From an uncultured Clostridia bacterium (GTDB lineage: Bacteria; Bacillota; Clostridia; Oscillospirales; Ruminococcaceae), in assembly GCA_947627985.1 (NCBI GenBank), contig CANQYD010000001.1, forward strand, positions 86,576 to 150,575: DNA of 64,000 nt. Reading direction: 5' to 3'. The notes under the pieces were generated by a model. That model saw only the letters and a list, made by a program, of their open reading frames with translations. It did not search any database and was not told the DNA's origin. This document shows, piece after piece, positions 43,699-56,305 of the stretch. The stretch's first letter is position 1. Each line of letters opens with the position of its first letter. The position numbers were made by a program, and so were the translations under genes.

Positions 43699-44505
43699 AT
43701 GGACTTTAAAAACATCGTTTTCGCATCCGACATGGACGGCACTCTCCTGCGCACGGATAAGACCCTCAACCCCGCTGATATAGCGGCTTTACGGCGTTTT
43801 ACAGACGGCGGGGGACGGTTTGTGATAGCTACCGGGCGACCTCTTCACACGGTCACCGACTATGCCGATGAGCTTAAACTTAAGGACCCGATGATCCTCT
43901 GTAACGGCGGAGTGATATATGATTTCTGTAAAGGCATAATGCTTTACGAAGCCGACCTGCCGGAAATCGCAAGCGAGATCATAAAAGACGTGAGGAACCG
44001 ATATCCCGACATCTCGCCGGAGATTTATACATTCTCAAAGCGCTACTATTTTCACATGAACACCGTCGAAAAGTGGCACCAAAATCTCCTCGGGATCGAT
44101 TTTATAAAAGTCGAAAGCGACCGCGAGATAGATGAGCCATGGATCAAAATGCTCTTTGCGGACGAGATCGAGGTTATCGATGAGCTGACAGAATATGTCA
44201 AAAAATACGAGAACAGCGGCGTGAGATTCGTCAGAAGTTTTCCTAAATTTTTGGAGATTTTGCCCGCCGGAATATCCAAGGGAAGCGCTCTTAAGGAGCT
44301 TGTAGATATCATGGGCTTGCAGGGCTGCAAAGTAGCTGCGGCAGGGGATTACGATAACGATATTGAGATGCTTGAAGCCGCGGATATCAGCTTCTGCCCG
44401 TCAAATTCCGAGGAATGCGTTAAAAAAGCCGCTTCGGTGGTGTTAAAAAATACCAACGACGAAGGCGCAATTGCCGAGGCTGTAAAATATCTTGAAAGTC
44501 TTTAA
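43699..44505 (+). CDS. Cof-type HAD family phosphatase
   Basis: This is a 268-residue HAD hydrolase of the Cof/type IIB class. Motif I is ASDMDGTLLRTD, motif II is VIATGRP, and motif III/IV is the C-terminal AAAGDYDNDIEMLEAAD. The C2-type cap lies between. Substrates of such enzymes are typically sugar phosphates or flavin/pyridoxal phosphates; here it cannot be determined. It begins two bases after the pseudouridine synthase stop. Confidence 0.88.
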   Translation: MDFKNIVFASDMDGTLLRTDKTLNPADIAALRRFTDGGGRFVIATGRPLHTVTDYADELKLKDPMILCNGGVIYDFCKGIMLYEADLPEIASEIIKDVRNRYPDISPEIYTFSKRYYFHMNTVEKWHQNLLGIDFIKVESDREIDEPWIKMLFADEIEVIDELTEYVKKYENSGVRFVRSFPKFLEILPAGISKGSALKELVDIMGLQGCKVAAAGDYDNDIEMLEAADISFCPSNSEECVKKAASVVLKNTNDEGAIAEAVKYLESL

Positions 44506-44558
44506 ATGGCAAAATGGTCAGTATTGCTGTAAAAAATTACATATACGGAGGTACAAAA

Positions 44559-45401
44559 ATGGATCAATTACTGAAAAAGCAGCTTGAAATAACTGCTTGC
44601 AAGGTCAGAATGGGGATTATCGAAGGGGTCTACAACGCCAAAAGCGGTCACCCCGGAGGCTCGCTCTCCATCGCCGACACTCTTACCTATCTTTACTTTG
44701 CAAAGATGAACGTCTATCCCGACAAGCCGCAGGAAAAGGATCGCGACCGCTTCGTCCTCTCGAAGGGTCACACCGCTCCCGCGCTCTACTCGGTTTTGGC
44801 TCACAGGGGATTCTTCCCGGTCGATGAGCTCAAGACCCTTCGCCACATCGGTTCCCGCCTTCAGGGTCATCCCGATATGAAGCACATTCCCGGCGTTGAT
44901 ATGTCCACCGGCTCCCTTGGGCAAGGCATTTCAGCCGCATGCGGCATGGCGCTTTCGGCTAAGCTCACAAACGACACCTATCACGTCTACACCATCTTAG
45001 GAGACGGCGAGATCGAGGAGGGTCAGGTCTGGGAAGCTGCGATGTTTGCAGCTCACAACGGTCTTGACAATCTCACCGCGATCGTAGATAACAACGGTCT
45101 TCAGATCGACGGCAAGATCAGCGACGTATGCTCGCCTTACCCGATCGACGAGAAATTCAAGGCATTCGGCTGGCACGTCATCACGATGGACGCCCACGAC
45201 TTCGACTCCATCGAAAAAGCGTTCAGAGAGGCTGAGAAGGTCCTTCATCAGCCCTGCGTCATCATTCAGACCAGCGTCAAGGGCAAGGGCGTGTCCTTCA
45301 TGGAAAATCAGGTGTCTTGGCACGGCACTGCGCCCAATGCCGAGCAGTATGAACAGGCTATGAGCGAGCTTAAGGCTCATCTTGCAGAATTGGAGGGATA
45401 A
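44559..45401 (+). CDS. Transketolase, N-terminal subunit
   Basis: This is a 280-residue ThDP-binding half of a split transketolase. GHPGGSLSIADTLTYLYF, the ThDP/Mg motif GDGEIEEGQVWEAAMFAAH and DNNGLQIDG are clear. The start is the ATG at 44559 behind ACGGAGG. The C-terminal half follows three bases later; together they form an enzyme of the pentose phosphate pathway. Split transketolases are common in Clostridia. Confidence 0.94.
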   Translation: MDQLLKKQLEITACKVRMGIIEGVYNAKSGHPGGSLSIADTLTYLYFAKMNVYPDKPQEKDRDRFVLSKGHTAPALYSVLAHRGFFPVDELKTLRHIGSRLQGHPDMKHIPGVDMSTGSLGQGISAACGMALSAKLTNDTYHVYTILGDGEIEEGQVWEAAMFAAHNGLDNLTAIVDNNGLQIDGKISDVCSPYPIDEKFKAFGWHVITMDAHDFDSIEKAFREAEKVLHQPCVIIQTSVKGKGVSFMENQVSWHGTAPNAEQYEQAMSELKAHLAELEG

Positions 45402-45404
45402 GAT

Positions 45405-46352
45405 ATGGCAGATTTAGTTAAAAAGGCTACCCGAGAGAGCTATGGCGAAGCCTTGGCTGAGCTCGGCGATAAGTATGAGAATTTGTATGTATTGGACGCC
45501 GACCTCGCAGGCGCTACCAAGACCGGAATCTTCAAGAAGAAATTCCCCGAGAGGCATATTGACTGCGGTATCGCCGAGGCGAACATGATGGGCGTCGCCG
45601 CGGGACTTGCGACGACCGGGAAAATCCCGTTCGCTTCGAGTTTTGCGATGTTTGCGGCAGGTCGTGCGTTTGAGATCGTTAGAAACTCTATCGGCTATCC
45701 TCATCTCAATGTCAAGATCGGCGCCACTCACGCGGGCATCTCCGTCGGTGAAGACGGCGCGTCTCACCAGTGCAACGAGGACATCGCCCTCATGCGTTCT
45801 ATCCCGGGAATGACCGTCATCAACCCCGCAGACGACGTCGAAGCAAGAGCTGCTATCGAAGCCGCCATCAACTTCAACGGTCCCGTATATATGAGATTCG
45901 GACGTCTTGCGGTGCCGATCTTCCACGATAAAGCTACCTATAAATTCGAGATCGGCAAGGGCGAGCAGCTCACCGACGGCAAGGACGTGTCCATCATCGC
46001 GACCGGTCTTATGGTTTATGAGGCGATAAAAGCCGCCGAGGTGCTCAAAGCCGACGGCATTTCCGCAAGGGTCATCAACATCGCGACCATCAAACCCCTC
46101 GACAAGGAGCTCGTCATCAAAGCCGCCAAGGAGACGGGTCTTATCGTCACCGCCGAGGAGCACAGCGTCATCGGAGGCTTGGGCTCCGCCGTTGCCGACT
46201 GCGTGACCGAGGCATGCCCCGTAAAGGTCGTAAAGATCGGTGTTCAGGACGTCTTCGGACATTCCGGACCCGCCGCCGACCTTCTCAAGGAATTCGGTCT
46301 TTCGGCTGAAAATATTGTCGATACCGTCAAGAAGGCAGTTGCCGAAAAATAA
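45405..46352 (+). CDS. Transketolase, C-terminal subunit
   Basis: This is a 315-residue partner of the preceding gene, with pyrimidine-binding and C-terminal domains. HIDCGIAEANMMGVAAGLA, GISVGEDGASHQCNEDIAL and the active-site RFGR near residue 165 are conserved. It ends 64 bases before yunB, and the gap contains a perfect hairpin. Confidence 0.94.
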   Translation: MADLVKKATRESYGEALAELGDKYENLYVLDADLAGATKTGIFKKKFPERHIDCGIAEANMMGVAAGLATTGKIPFASSFAMFAAGRAFEIVRNSIGYPHLNVKIGATHAGISVGEDGASHQCNEDIALMRSIPGMTVINPADDVEARAAIEAAINFNGPVYMRFGRLAVPIFHDKATYKFEIGKGEQLTDGKDVSIIATGLMVYEAIKAAEVLKADGISARVINIATIKPLDKELVIKAAKETGLIVTAEEHSVIGGLGSAVADCVTEACPVKVVKIGVQDVFGHSGPAADLLKEFGLSAENIVDTVKKAVAEK

Positions 46353-46372
46353 TTGAATATCAGTCACTTTTC

Positions 46373-46404
46373 CGCCCTGATGAACATAAAATATCATCAG
46401 GGCG
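46373..46404 (+). promoter_or_regulatory. Perfect hairpin abutting the yunB ribosome-binding site
   Basis: An 11-bp inverted repeat (CGCCCTGATGA / TCATCAGGGCG) with an AT-rich loop ends at 46404, one base before AAGGTGAT of yunB. No T-run follows. It could limit readthrough from transketolase or occlude translation start. Confidence 0.5.
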
Positions 46405-46416
46405 AAGGTGATATTC

Positions 46417-49063
<2,647 letters not shown>

Positions 49064-49081
49064 AATGCAGGAGGCTTAAAT

Positions 49082-49357
49082 ATGAAAATTGACATTGACA
49101 TCAGGCATATCGCCAAGCTTTCGCGTCTGAAAATTTCCGACGACGAGCTTGCGGGGTATGAAAAGGAAATGAGCGACATCATCGAGATGGTCGAGGCTAT
49201 GCCGGATATCAGCGACGAGCTGACGGTGGACCCCGACAACGCGATGACATTGCGGTCCGACGAGGTATCGGGGCAGAAGTTTTCAAGAGACGAGATACTC
49301 AAAAACGCACCCAAGACTGTCGCGGGCTGCGTCGTCGTTCCGAAAACGGTTGACTGA
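49082..49357 (+). CDS. gatC: Aspartyl/glutamyl-tRNA amidotransferase subunit C
   Basis: This is a 91-residue small subunit of GatCAB, which amidates misacylated Glu-tRNA(Gln) and Asp-tRNA(Asn). The N-terminal helix [20 protein letters not shown] and the C-terminal beta-hairpin are typical. It bridges GatA and GatB. gatA follows 14 bases later. Confidence 0.93.
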   Translation: MKIDIDIRHIAKLSRLKISDDELAGYEKEMSDIIEMVEAMPDISDELTVDPDNAMTLRSDEVSGQKFSRDEILKNAPKTVAGCVVVPKTVD

Positions 49358-49371
49358 AAGGAGAGTGCAGC

Positions 49372-50829
49372 ATGAATCTTTACGAATATCCGGCATATGA
49401 GCTCTCCGAGATGTTAAAATCCAAAAAAATCTCCTCGGTCGAGCTCACAAAAGACATCATCAAGAGGACGGAAGAGGTTGACGGCAGGGTATCGGCATAT
49501 TTAAAAACCGACCCCGAGATGAGCCTTGAAGCCGCAAAAAATGCAGATCAGCTTATCGCCTCGGGCAAGGCTGAATCCAAGCTTGCGGGAATTCCAGTCG
49601 GCGTGAAGGATAACATCTCCACCAAGGGAATCGCCACCACATGCGCTTCAAAGATGCTTGAAAATTACGTCCCCGTCTTTAACGCCACCGTCGTGGACAA
49701 GCTGACGGAGGCGGGCTGCGTGATCTCGGGGAAGCTCAATATGGACGAGTTCGCGATGGGCTCCTCCACCGAGACATCATACTTTAAAAAGACCAAGAAT
49801 CCCTTTGATCTCAGCTGCGTTCCCGGCGGTTCGTCGGGAGGTTCTGCTGCCGCGGTTTCCTGCGGTGAAGCGGTGATAGCCCTCGGCTCCGACACAGGCG
49901 GCTCAATCCGTCAGCCGGCGTCTTTATGCGGCGTAGTCGGCTTGAAGCCCACATACGGCAGGGTCTCGCGGTACGGTCTTGTGGCGTTTGCGTCATCTTT
50001 GGATCAGATCGGCTCCTTCGGTCGCTGCGTCAAGGACGTGGCTCTTCTTACAGATGAGATATCCGGTCACGACCCGATGGACGCGACAAGCGTAAACATG
50101 AATTATCCGTCTTTATATGATAATCTCAGCTCCGACATCACCGGGCTCAGGATCGGCATTCCCTCAGAATACTTCGGAGAAGGCATAAAGCCGGAGGTCG
50201 CGGATTCGGTCATGAATGCCGTAAAAGCGCTTGAGAACAAGGGTGCCAAGGTGATCCCGATATCCCTTCCCTCCACAAAATACGCGCTTTCGGCATATTA
50301 CATCATCGCCTGCGCCGAGGCTTCGTCTAACCTTGCCCGCTTTGACGGCGTGAAGTACGGCTACCGCGCCAAAGATTGCGACGGGCTTACCGACATGTAC
50401 GAAAAGACGAGAAGCGAGGGCTTCGGGCGCGAGGTCAAGCGCAGGATCATGCTCGGCACCTTCGTTTTGAGTTCGGGATATTTTGACGCCTACTACAAAA
50501 AGGCAAAACTCCTGCAAAAGAGAATCCAGCAGGAATTTGCCGACGCCTTTAAGACGGTAGACAGCATAATCACCCCGACGTCTCCTTCCGAAGCATTTAA
50601 GATCGGCGATAAGATTTCCGACCCCTTGGCGATGTATGCCGCGGATATCTGCACCGTTACCGTAAATATTGCGGGTCTGCCGGGGCTCTCGGTGCCCTGC
50701 GGATATTCGGAGGCGGGTCTGCCGTACGGAATGCAGATCATCGGCAGGAAATTTGACGAGCAGACGGTTTTGAATCTCGGATATGCGCATGAGCTCGCAT
50801 TCGGCGGGTTCAGACGTCCGAAGATATGA
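49372..50829 (+). CDS. gatA: Glutamyl-tRNA(Gln) amidotransferase subunit A
   Basis: This is a 485-residue amidase-signature subunit that produces ammonia from glutamine. The catalytic Ser-cisSer-Lys triad is encoded in PVGVKDNIS (Lys), [12 protein letters not shown] and [12 protein letters not shown]. It is full length; AAGGAG lies upstream. The GatCAB set in this order implies that this organism makes Gln- or Asn-tRNA by transamidation. Confidence 0.96.
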   Translation: MNLYEYPAYELSEMLKSKKISSVELTKDIIKRTEEVDGRVSAYLKTDPEMSLEAAKNADQLIASGKAESKLAGIPVGVKDNISTKGIATTCASKMLENYVPVFNATVVDKLTEAGCVISGKLNMDEFAMGSSTETSYFKKTKNPFDLSCVPGGSSGGSAAAVSCGEAVIALGSDTGGSIRQPASLCGVVGLKPTYGRVSRYGLVAFASSLDQIGSFGRCVKDVALLTDEISGHDPMDATSVNMNYPSLYDNLSSDITGLRIGIPSEYFGEGIKPEVADSVMNAVKALENKGAKVIPISLPSTKYALSAYYIIACAEASSNLARFDGVKYGYRAKDCDGLTDMYEKTRSEGFGREVKRRIMLGTFVLSSGYFDAYYKKAKLLQKRIQQEFADAFKTVDSIITPTSPSEAFKIGDKISDPLAMYAADICTVTVNIAGLPGLSVPCGYSEAGLPYGMQIIGRKFDEQTVLNLGYAHELAFGGFRRPKI

Positions 50830-50844
50830 TAAGGGGGCTTAAAG

Positions 50845-52281
50845 ATGATGATCAAAGGCTATGAAGTCGTCGTCGGACTTGAAGTCCACGCCGAGCTCAA
50901 TACCAAGACAAAAATTTACTGCGGCTGTAAAAACTCCTTCGGTCTTGAGGTCAACACGCAGGTCTGCCCGATATGCCTCGGCATGCCTGGAACCCTTCCG
51001 ACTCTTAATGAAAAGGTCGTTGAGTATGCGATAAAGATGGGTCACGCCCTCAACTGCACCATCAACAGAATCTGCAAACAGGACCGCAAAAACTATTTCT
51101 ACCCCGACCTCCCGAAGTCATATCAGATATCGCAGGCGGACATTCCCCTCTGCCAAAACGGCTATCTCGACGTCATCATGGAGGACGGTATCAAGAGGAT
51201 TGGCGTTGAGAGAATCCATATCGAGGAGGACGCCGGAAAGCTTTTGCATTCCGACAAATTCGACGGTTCTTTGGTTGATTTCAACCGCTGCGGCGTGCCG
51301 CTCATCGAGATCGTCTCAAAGCCGGATATGCGTGGCTCCGATGAGGCAAAAGCCTACCTTGAGACTATCCGCTCGATTTTAAAATACATCGACATCTCCG
51401 ACTGCAAGATGCAGGAGGGCTCCATCAGGTGCGACGTCAACGTCTCGGTGCATAAACCCGGCGAACCGTTCGGCACAAGATGCGAGATGAAAAACGTCAA
51501 CAGCTTCTCGGCAGCCGTCAGGGGTATCGATTACGAGGCGAACCGGCAGATCGAGATTTTGGAAGCGGGCGGCACCGTCGATCAGGAGACCCGCCGCTGG
51601 GACGATCAAAAGGGGATAAGCGTCTCGATGCGTTCAAAAGAGGACGCTCAGGATTATCGCTACTTCCCCGAGCCCGATCTTTTGACCATCGTCGTGCCGG
51701 AGGAGAAGGTTTTGATGCTCAAAGAGACCCTTCCCGAGCTTCCGAACGCCAAGATCATGCGCTACGAGGAGCAGTTCGGTCTCGGAAGAAGCGACGCCGC
51801 GATGATCGTTGACGTCGTCGAGAAATCGGCATTCTTTGAGAAGTGCATCGACGCGGGCTGCAAATCCCCGAAGCTACTATCCAACTGGATTTTGGGAGAA
51901 ATTTCAAAATTTATGAACGAGGGCACCGCCATCGAGGACACCAAGCTCACCCCCGAAAAGATGGCAGAGCTCGTAAACTTCATCTCAGACGGCAAAATCT
52001 CGACAGCCGTGGGAAAGACGGTCTTTGACATAATCGTGAAGGAGGACCGCGATATCGCCTCGATCATCGATGAGAAGGGGCTTGCGCAGGTATCCGACGC
52101 ATCAGCCCTCGAAGCCATCGCGGACGAGATTTTGGCTGCGAATGAAAAATCCGTCGCGGACTACAAATCGGGCAAGACCAATGCACTCGGCTACCTCGTC
52201 GGTCAGTGCATGAAGGCTTCCAAAGGCAAGGCGAACCCGGGAGCCATGAAGGAGATCATTCTTCGCAAGCTCGGCGGCTGA
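50845..52281 (+). CDS. gatB: Aspartyl/glutamyl-tRNA amidotransferase subunit B
   Basis: This is a 478-residue kinase-like subunit that activates the misacylated tRNA. The opening VVGLEVHAELNTKTKIYC, LGMPGTLP and EIVSKPDMRGSDEA are diagnostic. The C-terminal YqeY-like domain ends with MKEIILRKLGG. The start is the ATG at 50845, with another ATG three bases on. It overlaps the convergent ylbJ gene by 26 bases at its 3' end. Confidence 0.96.
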   Translation: MMIKGYEVVVGLEVHAELNTKTKIYCGCKNSFGLEVNTQVCPICLGMPGTLPTLNEKVVEYAIKMGHALNCTINRICKQDRKNYFYPDLPKSYQISQADIPLCQNGYLDVIMEDGIKRIGVERIHIEEDAGKLLHSDKFDGSLVDFNRCGVPLIEIVSKPDMRGSDEAKAYLETIRSILKYIDISDCKMQEGSIRCDVNVSVHKPGEPFGTRCEMKNVNSFSAAVRGIDYEANRQIEILEAGGTVDQETRRWDDQKGISVSMRSKEDAQDYRYFPEPDLLTIVVPEEKVLMLKETLPELPNAKIMRYEEQFGLGRSDAAMIVDVVEKSAFFEKCIDAGCKSPKLLSNWILGEISKFMNEGTAIEDTKLTPEKMAELVNFISDGKISTAVGKTVFDIIVKEDRDIASIIDEKGLAQVSDASALEAIADEILAANEKSVADYKSGKTNALGYLVGQCMKASKGKANPGAMKEIILRKLGG

Positions 52282-53260
52282 CCGTCAGCAGCACCATCGC
52301 CAAAACGCAAAAAATCGGAATAAGGCTCGGGCTTCGGCTCAGCCTTATTTTTGTCGCGGCTTCGATTATGATTCCTGATTTTTGGAATATTTTGCCGACC
52401 AAAAAGCCGTAAAATCCCGATAAAAATAGGGATATCAGCCTCGCCGCTAAAAATTTCTCGGTTGAAAATATCCCGCCCACAATGCTCAGCACCTGCATGA
52501 TGACGCAAATCCCGCCGAAGCTCATCAGCGCCGCGGCAGTCGATATCGATAGCCCGTCCTTGGGCGTGAGCTCGCTTATCCTCGTTATCTCAAGTATCGG
52601 CTGGAGCACCTTGATTTTTGTGATTTCCGGGATGATGACTGCGGCGCTTGCCCGAAGTACGGTGAAAAAGAGAATCATCGAGCAGACCGAAAGCATTGCT
52701 CCGGCAGATGAACTTACGCTCTCGGTCATCAGCGACGTTGAAAATCCGCGGACGGGTCGATTATGCGGCTTTGAGACGGGCTTGCAGCGCAGTAAATATA
52801 TAATAAAAAGTGTAAGATTTGACAGAAATACAGCCAGCATAGCCCCAAGACCGAACCGCATATCTCCAAAAGCCCCCAAACCCACCACACCTACGGCAAA
52901 CGCAGGTCCCGGAGCATAGCAAAACGCAAGCGCTGTTGAAGCATCATCTGCGGACAAATTTCCGTCCGAAACGCCGTCCGAAAGGATTTTTGCACCGATG
53001 GGATACCCGCCGACATTTCCTAAAACGAACGCCGATAGTATATCCCCGTTGATCATTGATCTTCCCAAAATAAGCCCGACCACGCCGCTTTTTGATATCG
53101 CCGAAGCGATCACGCTCATGCCGAACACCGAGGGAATGATGACGTAAACGCAGGACTTTAGCGCCTCGATGATCTCGGGACGTATCGCATTCGGGAAAAT
53201 CACTGTGACCACGGCGACGATTACAAGCAAAATTAGTGTTAAATAATCCCTGAATTTCAT
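52256..53260 (-). CDS. ylbJ: Sporulation integral membrane protein YlbJ/SpoVV
   Basis: This is a 334-residue polytopic membrane protein related to nucleoside-transporter gate domains. B. subtilis YlbJ (SpoVV) moves dipicolinic acid across the outer forespore membrane. Conserved parts include VYVIIPSVFGMSVIASAISKS, the GNVGGYPIGAKIL loop and FCYAPGPAFAVGVVG. GAGGTGG precedes the ATG. It is convergent with gatB (26-bp overlap) and divergent from yqfC, which is also sporulation-linked. Confidence 0.88.
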   Translation of the reverse strand: MKFRDYLTLILLVIVAVVTVIFPNAIRPEIIEALKSCVYVIIPSVFGMSVIASAISKSGVVGLILGRSMINGDILSAFVLGNVGGYPIGAKILSDGVSDGNLSADDASTALAFCYAPGPAFAVGVVGLGAFGDMRFGLGAMLAVFLSNLTLFIIYLLRCKPVSKPHNRPVRGFSTSLMTESVSSSAGAMLSVCSMILFFTVLRASAAVIIPEITKIKVLQPILEITRISELTPKDGLSISTAAALMSFGGICVIMQVLSIVGGIFSTEKFLAARLISLFLSGFYGFLVGKIFQKSGIIIEAATKIRLSRSPSLIPIFCVLAMVLLTVSRRACEE

Positions 53261-53352
53261 AAATCCACCTCAAAATACTTTGTCTGAGAAATTCTATGCG
53301 ACGAACAATCCGAGTATAATTAAACGGGACAAATTATGAAAGGACGGATAAC

Positions 53353-53622
53353 ATGGGACTGAGGGAAATTCTCCGTGCCGCTGAAAAAGCGACTTTTACG
53401 GAGGTTTACATAACGATTGCGGGAGGCAGGGAGCTGACCGTCGAAAACTGCACCCGGGTGTGCGAGTGCAACGAGATCATGACCCGGCTCAAGACCCGAA
53501 GCGGAGGCGTGGTCATCTGGGGTGAAGAGCTAAGGACGTCGAGCTTTCGGGAAGGTGTGGTCAAGGTGAGCGGGAAGATCAGCAGCGTCGAGTTTGAAGA
53601 AGGGAGGGCGGCAGATGATTGA
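53353..53622 (+). CDS. yqfC: Sporulation protein YqfC
   Basis: This is an 89-residue YabP/YqfC family protein of unknown biochemical role, expressed in the mother cell in B. subtilis. The beta-rich core is visible in EVYITIAGGRELTVENCTRV and LKTRSGGVVIWGEEL. It overlaps yqfD, its usual partner, by eight bases. The 92-bp gap upstream, shared with divergent ylbJ, contains TATAAT-like sequence but no convincing sporulation-sigma consensus. Confidence 0.87.
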   Translation: MGLREILRAAEKATFTEVYITIAGGRELTVENCTRVCECNEIMTRLKTRSGGVVIWGEELRTSSFREGVVKVSGKISSVEFEEGRAADD

Positions 53623-54781
53623 AAGGCAATTTTTGGGAGAGATAACCTTCAAAATCGACGGCTTCGACACCTCCGTTCTCGCTTCAAAGCTCTGCAAAGA
53701 GTGTAAAGTAATTTCCATTTACAGGCGCGCAGATTCAGTCTTTTTCAGCACTTATGGCAAGTATGAACGTAAAGTAAAAGACCTTGTCAGTAAAAACGGC
53801 GCAGTATGTGAGATCATCTCAAGAAAGGGAGCCGTCTACACGGTCGGAAAATATGTAAAAAGATGGGGAATTCCGATCGGGATATTTATCTGCACGCTTG
53901 CCATTTTCTTCCTCTCAAATACCGTCATGAAGATCGAGATCAACGGCACCGACGACCCCGAGATATGCTCCGAGATCACCGGAATACTGCGTGAAGAGGG
54001 CTTGAAACCGGGCTCATATATCCCGTCCCTCAACTATCTGCGGCTCTCGGAGATTCTCTTTTCCCACTCCGACAGCGTCGCTTGGGCTTCGATCGGAAAC
54101 ACCGGCTCGGTGGTGTCGGTGAACGTCTCGGTATCGACAAATAAGCTGAAAAGCCCGTCAAACCGCATTCCCTGCAACATCGTCGCTTCTAAGGACGCGG
54201 TAGTGAAAAATGCCGTCGTGCGGGTCGGGAAATTGTGCGTTTTGCTCGGCGACACGGTCAGAAAGGGTCAGCTTTTAGTCACCGGAATAGCCGAGCGCGA
54301 AGACGGTAATGTAAAATACTACCACTCCCTTGCCGAGATCACCGGTCAGTATGAGGAGGAAATATCCCTCTTCCAGCCATATTTTGAAGAGATAACGACC
54401 GAAGGCGAGCCGCTTTACCGCAGATGTCTGAAATTTTTCGATTTCGAGATACCCCTGCCCGGCGAAGTTATCCCGCAGGGGAGGGAATATTCCCAAAAAT
54501 CGCAGGAAAATGACGTAAAGCTCATGGACTTTACATTACCGTTTTCCGTCAAAACCTATCAGCTGACGCCCATCACGCGCGAAACTCACGAATACACGCG
54601 AGGGGAGGCGCTGATGATCCTCTATAAACGCCTCAAAAACTATGAGAAAAACATGCTCGCGGGGACTAAGATCATCTCCCGAAACATCACCGAAACCGAG
54701 TCGGAAGAGGGGGTGTCGCTGGCGGTGGAGTATGTTTTGGAGGGCGAAATCGGCGAAGTCCGGGAAATTTTCATAAAGTAA
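53615..54781 (+). CDS. yqfD: Sporulation protein YqfD
   Basis: This is a 388-residue single-pass membrane protein, a partner of YqfC in sporulation. It has an N-terminal cytoplasmic domain (about 1-75), a membrane helix at about 85-105 (IPIGIFICTLAIFFLSNTV), and an extracytoplasmic domain with POTRA-like features. The start at 53615 follows GGGAGG; an earlier in-frame ATG overlaps yqfC and lacks the spacing. yqfC-yqfD-phoH-ybeY-era is the conserved order in Bacillota. Confidence 0.88.
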   Translation: MIERQFLGEITFKIDGFDTSVLASKLCKECKVISIYRRADSVFFSTYGKYERKVKDLVSKNGAVCEIISRKGAVYTVGKYVKRWGIPIGIFICTLAIFFLSNTVMKIEINGTDDPEICSEITGILREEGLKPGSYIPSLNYLRLSEILFSHSDSVAWASIGNTGSVVSVNVSVSTNKLKSPSNRIPCNIVASKDAVVKNAVVRVGKLCVLLGDTVRKGQLLVTGIAEREDGNVKYYHSLAEITGQYEEEISLFQPYFEEITTEGEPLYRRCLKFFDFEIPLPGEVIPQGREYSQKSQENDVKLMDFTLPFSVKTYQLTPITRETHEYTRGEALMILYKRLKNYEKNMLAGTKIISRNITETESEEGVSLAVEYVLEGEIGEVREIFIK

Positions 54782-54794
54782 AGGTTAAAAGGTA

Positions 54795-54823
54795 TTGAAT
54801 TATTTTTCGGAATTTGGTATAAT
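54795..54823 (+). promoter_or_regulatory. Sigma-A promoter of the phoH block
   Basis: TTGAAT (54795-54800), a 17-nt spacer and TATAAT (54818-54823) with a TGG extended -10. The spacer closely resembles that of the promoter at 4382 (shared TTTTCGGAAT). Confidence 0.8.
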
Positions 54824-54864
54824 GGATATGTCCGAAAGGACAATATAACCCGGGAAGTGATCTT

Positions 54865-55833
54865 ATGGCGGAAAAATCTTTTGTCGTAACGAATATGGAC
54901 TCGCTTCTGAACCTCTTCGGAAGCTATGACGAAAACATAAAAATAATTCAGGACGAGCTCGGCGTGGACATTTTAAGCCGCGGCGGTGATATCAGGATAT
55001 CCGGTCCCGACCGAGCGGTAGAGCGCGCTTATACCTGCATCGAGGGGCTTTTGAAGCTCTGTGATCGGGGTGAATCGGTCTCGGCTCAGCAGGTGAGATA
55101 TTTCATCTCGATGGCAGGGGAGAGCGATCCCGAGGAAATCGCGGCTCTTTCCGACGGCGGAGTATGCGTGACGACGAGCGGCAAGATCATCAAGCCCAAG
55201 ACCCTCGGTCAGAAAAAATACATCGACGCGATTTCAAATAACACCGTGACTTTCGGCATCGGTCCTGCGGGAACGGGAAAGACATTCCTTGCGGTGTCGA
55301 TGGCTGTCAGAGCATTCAAGGCGCACACGGTCCAGAAGATTATCCTGACCCGACCTGCGGTTGAAGCGGGCGAGAAGTTAGGATTTTTGCCGGGCGATCT
55401 TCAGAACAAGGTCGATCCCTATCTGCGACCTTTATATGACGCGCTTTATGAGATGCTGGGCGCCGATACCTTTGCAAGACTTCAGGAGCGCGGCTCCATC
55501 GAGGTTGCGCCTCTTGCCTATATGAGAGGTCGCACGCTTGATGAGAGCTTCATAATCCTTGATGAGGCGCAGAACACTTCTCCCGAGCAGATGAAGATGT
55601 TCTTGACCCGCCTCGGCTTCAATTCAAAGATGGTGATCACCGGCGACGTCACCCAAATCGACCTGCCGGACCCCAGAAAATCGGGTCTTGTGGAGGCTGT
55701 GAAGGTGCTTAAGAACGTCAACGACATCGCGATTAACCACTTCACCGAGAAGGACGTCGTCCGCCACAAGCTTGTTCAGGACATCGTCAAGGCATACGAG
55801 CAGTACAACAACGAGAGGAGCCGCAGAAAATGA
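54865..55833 (+). CDS. PhoH family ATPase (PhoH-like, YqfE/PhoL type)
   Basis: This is a 322-residue P-loop protein with an N-terminal region of about 110 residues and the PhoH ATPase domain. Walker A is GIGPAGTGKTFLAVSMA and Walker B IILDEAQNTSPEQMKMFLTRLG. PhoH-like proteins adjacent to ybeY are thought to act with it in ribosome/RNA quality control, but the function is not settled. The start region has GGAAGTGATC, an extended ribosome-binding site. It overlaps ybeY by four bases. Confidence 0.9.
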   Translation: MAEKSFVVTNMDSLLNLFGSYDENIKIIQDELGVDILSRGGDIRISGPDRAVERAYTCIEGLLKLCDRGESVSAQQVRYFISMAGESDPEEIAALSDGGVCVTTSGKIIKPKTLGQKKYIDAISNNTVTFGIGPAGTGKTFLAVSMAVRAFKAHTVQKIILTRPAVEAGEKLGFLPGDLQNKVDPYLRPLYDALYEMLGADTFARLQERGSIEVAPLAYMRGRTLDESFIILDEAQNTSPEQMKMFLTRLGFNSKMVITGDVTQIDLPDPRKSGLVEAVKVLKNVNDIAINHFTEKDVVRHKLVQDIVKAYEQYNNERSRRK

Positions 55834-56303
55834 CCGAGCCGATCGTAGGATTTTACAATCGCCAGCGCAAACTGACGGTCACAAAGCAGCTGGACGAGCT
55901 TTTATTATGCTGCGTAGCGGCGGCTCTTGAGTGCGAAGGTCTCGGGGACAGGCTCTGCGAGGTGGATATCACTTTTGTGAGTTCAAGAAAGATAAGGGAG
56001 CTCAACCGTCAGTTTCGGCAGGTAGACCGCGAGACCGATGTACTATCGTTTCCTTTGGGCGACGGCGATTATGAGACCGACCCCGAAAACGGTGCCGTGA
56101 GCCTTGGGGATATCGTCATCTCCCTTGAAAAGGCATACGATCAGGCGAGGGAGTACGGGCATTCCTTTGAGCGGGAAGTCGGATTTCTGACGGTGCACTC
56201 GATGCTGCATCTTTTGGGGTACGATCACATCGACGAGGACGAGGGCGACGTCATGAGGGAGCATGAAAAGATAATTCTTGAGCGGATAGGGCTTACGAGG
56301 TGA
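55830..56303 (+). CDS. ybeY: Endoribonuclease YbeY
   Basis: This is a 157-residue zinc metalloenzyme of 16S rRNA maturation and ribosome quality control. The three-histidine motif is in HSMLHLLGYDHIDEDEGDVM (H-x3-H-x5-H). The overlap with phoH at the start and the close spacing with era at the end are conserved features of this operon. Confidence 0.94.
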   Translation: MTEPIVGFYNRQRKLTVTKQLDELLLCCVAAALECEGLGDRLCEVDITFVSSRKIRELNRQFRQVDRETDVLSFPLGDGDYETDPENGAVSLGDIVISLEKAYDQAREYGHSFEREVGFLTVHSMLHLLGYDHIDEDEGDVMREHEKIILERIGLTR

Positions 56304-56305
56304 AT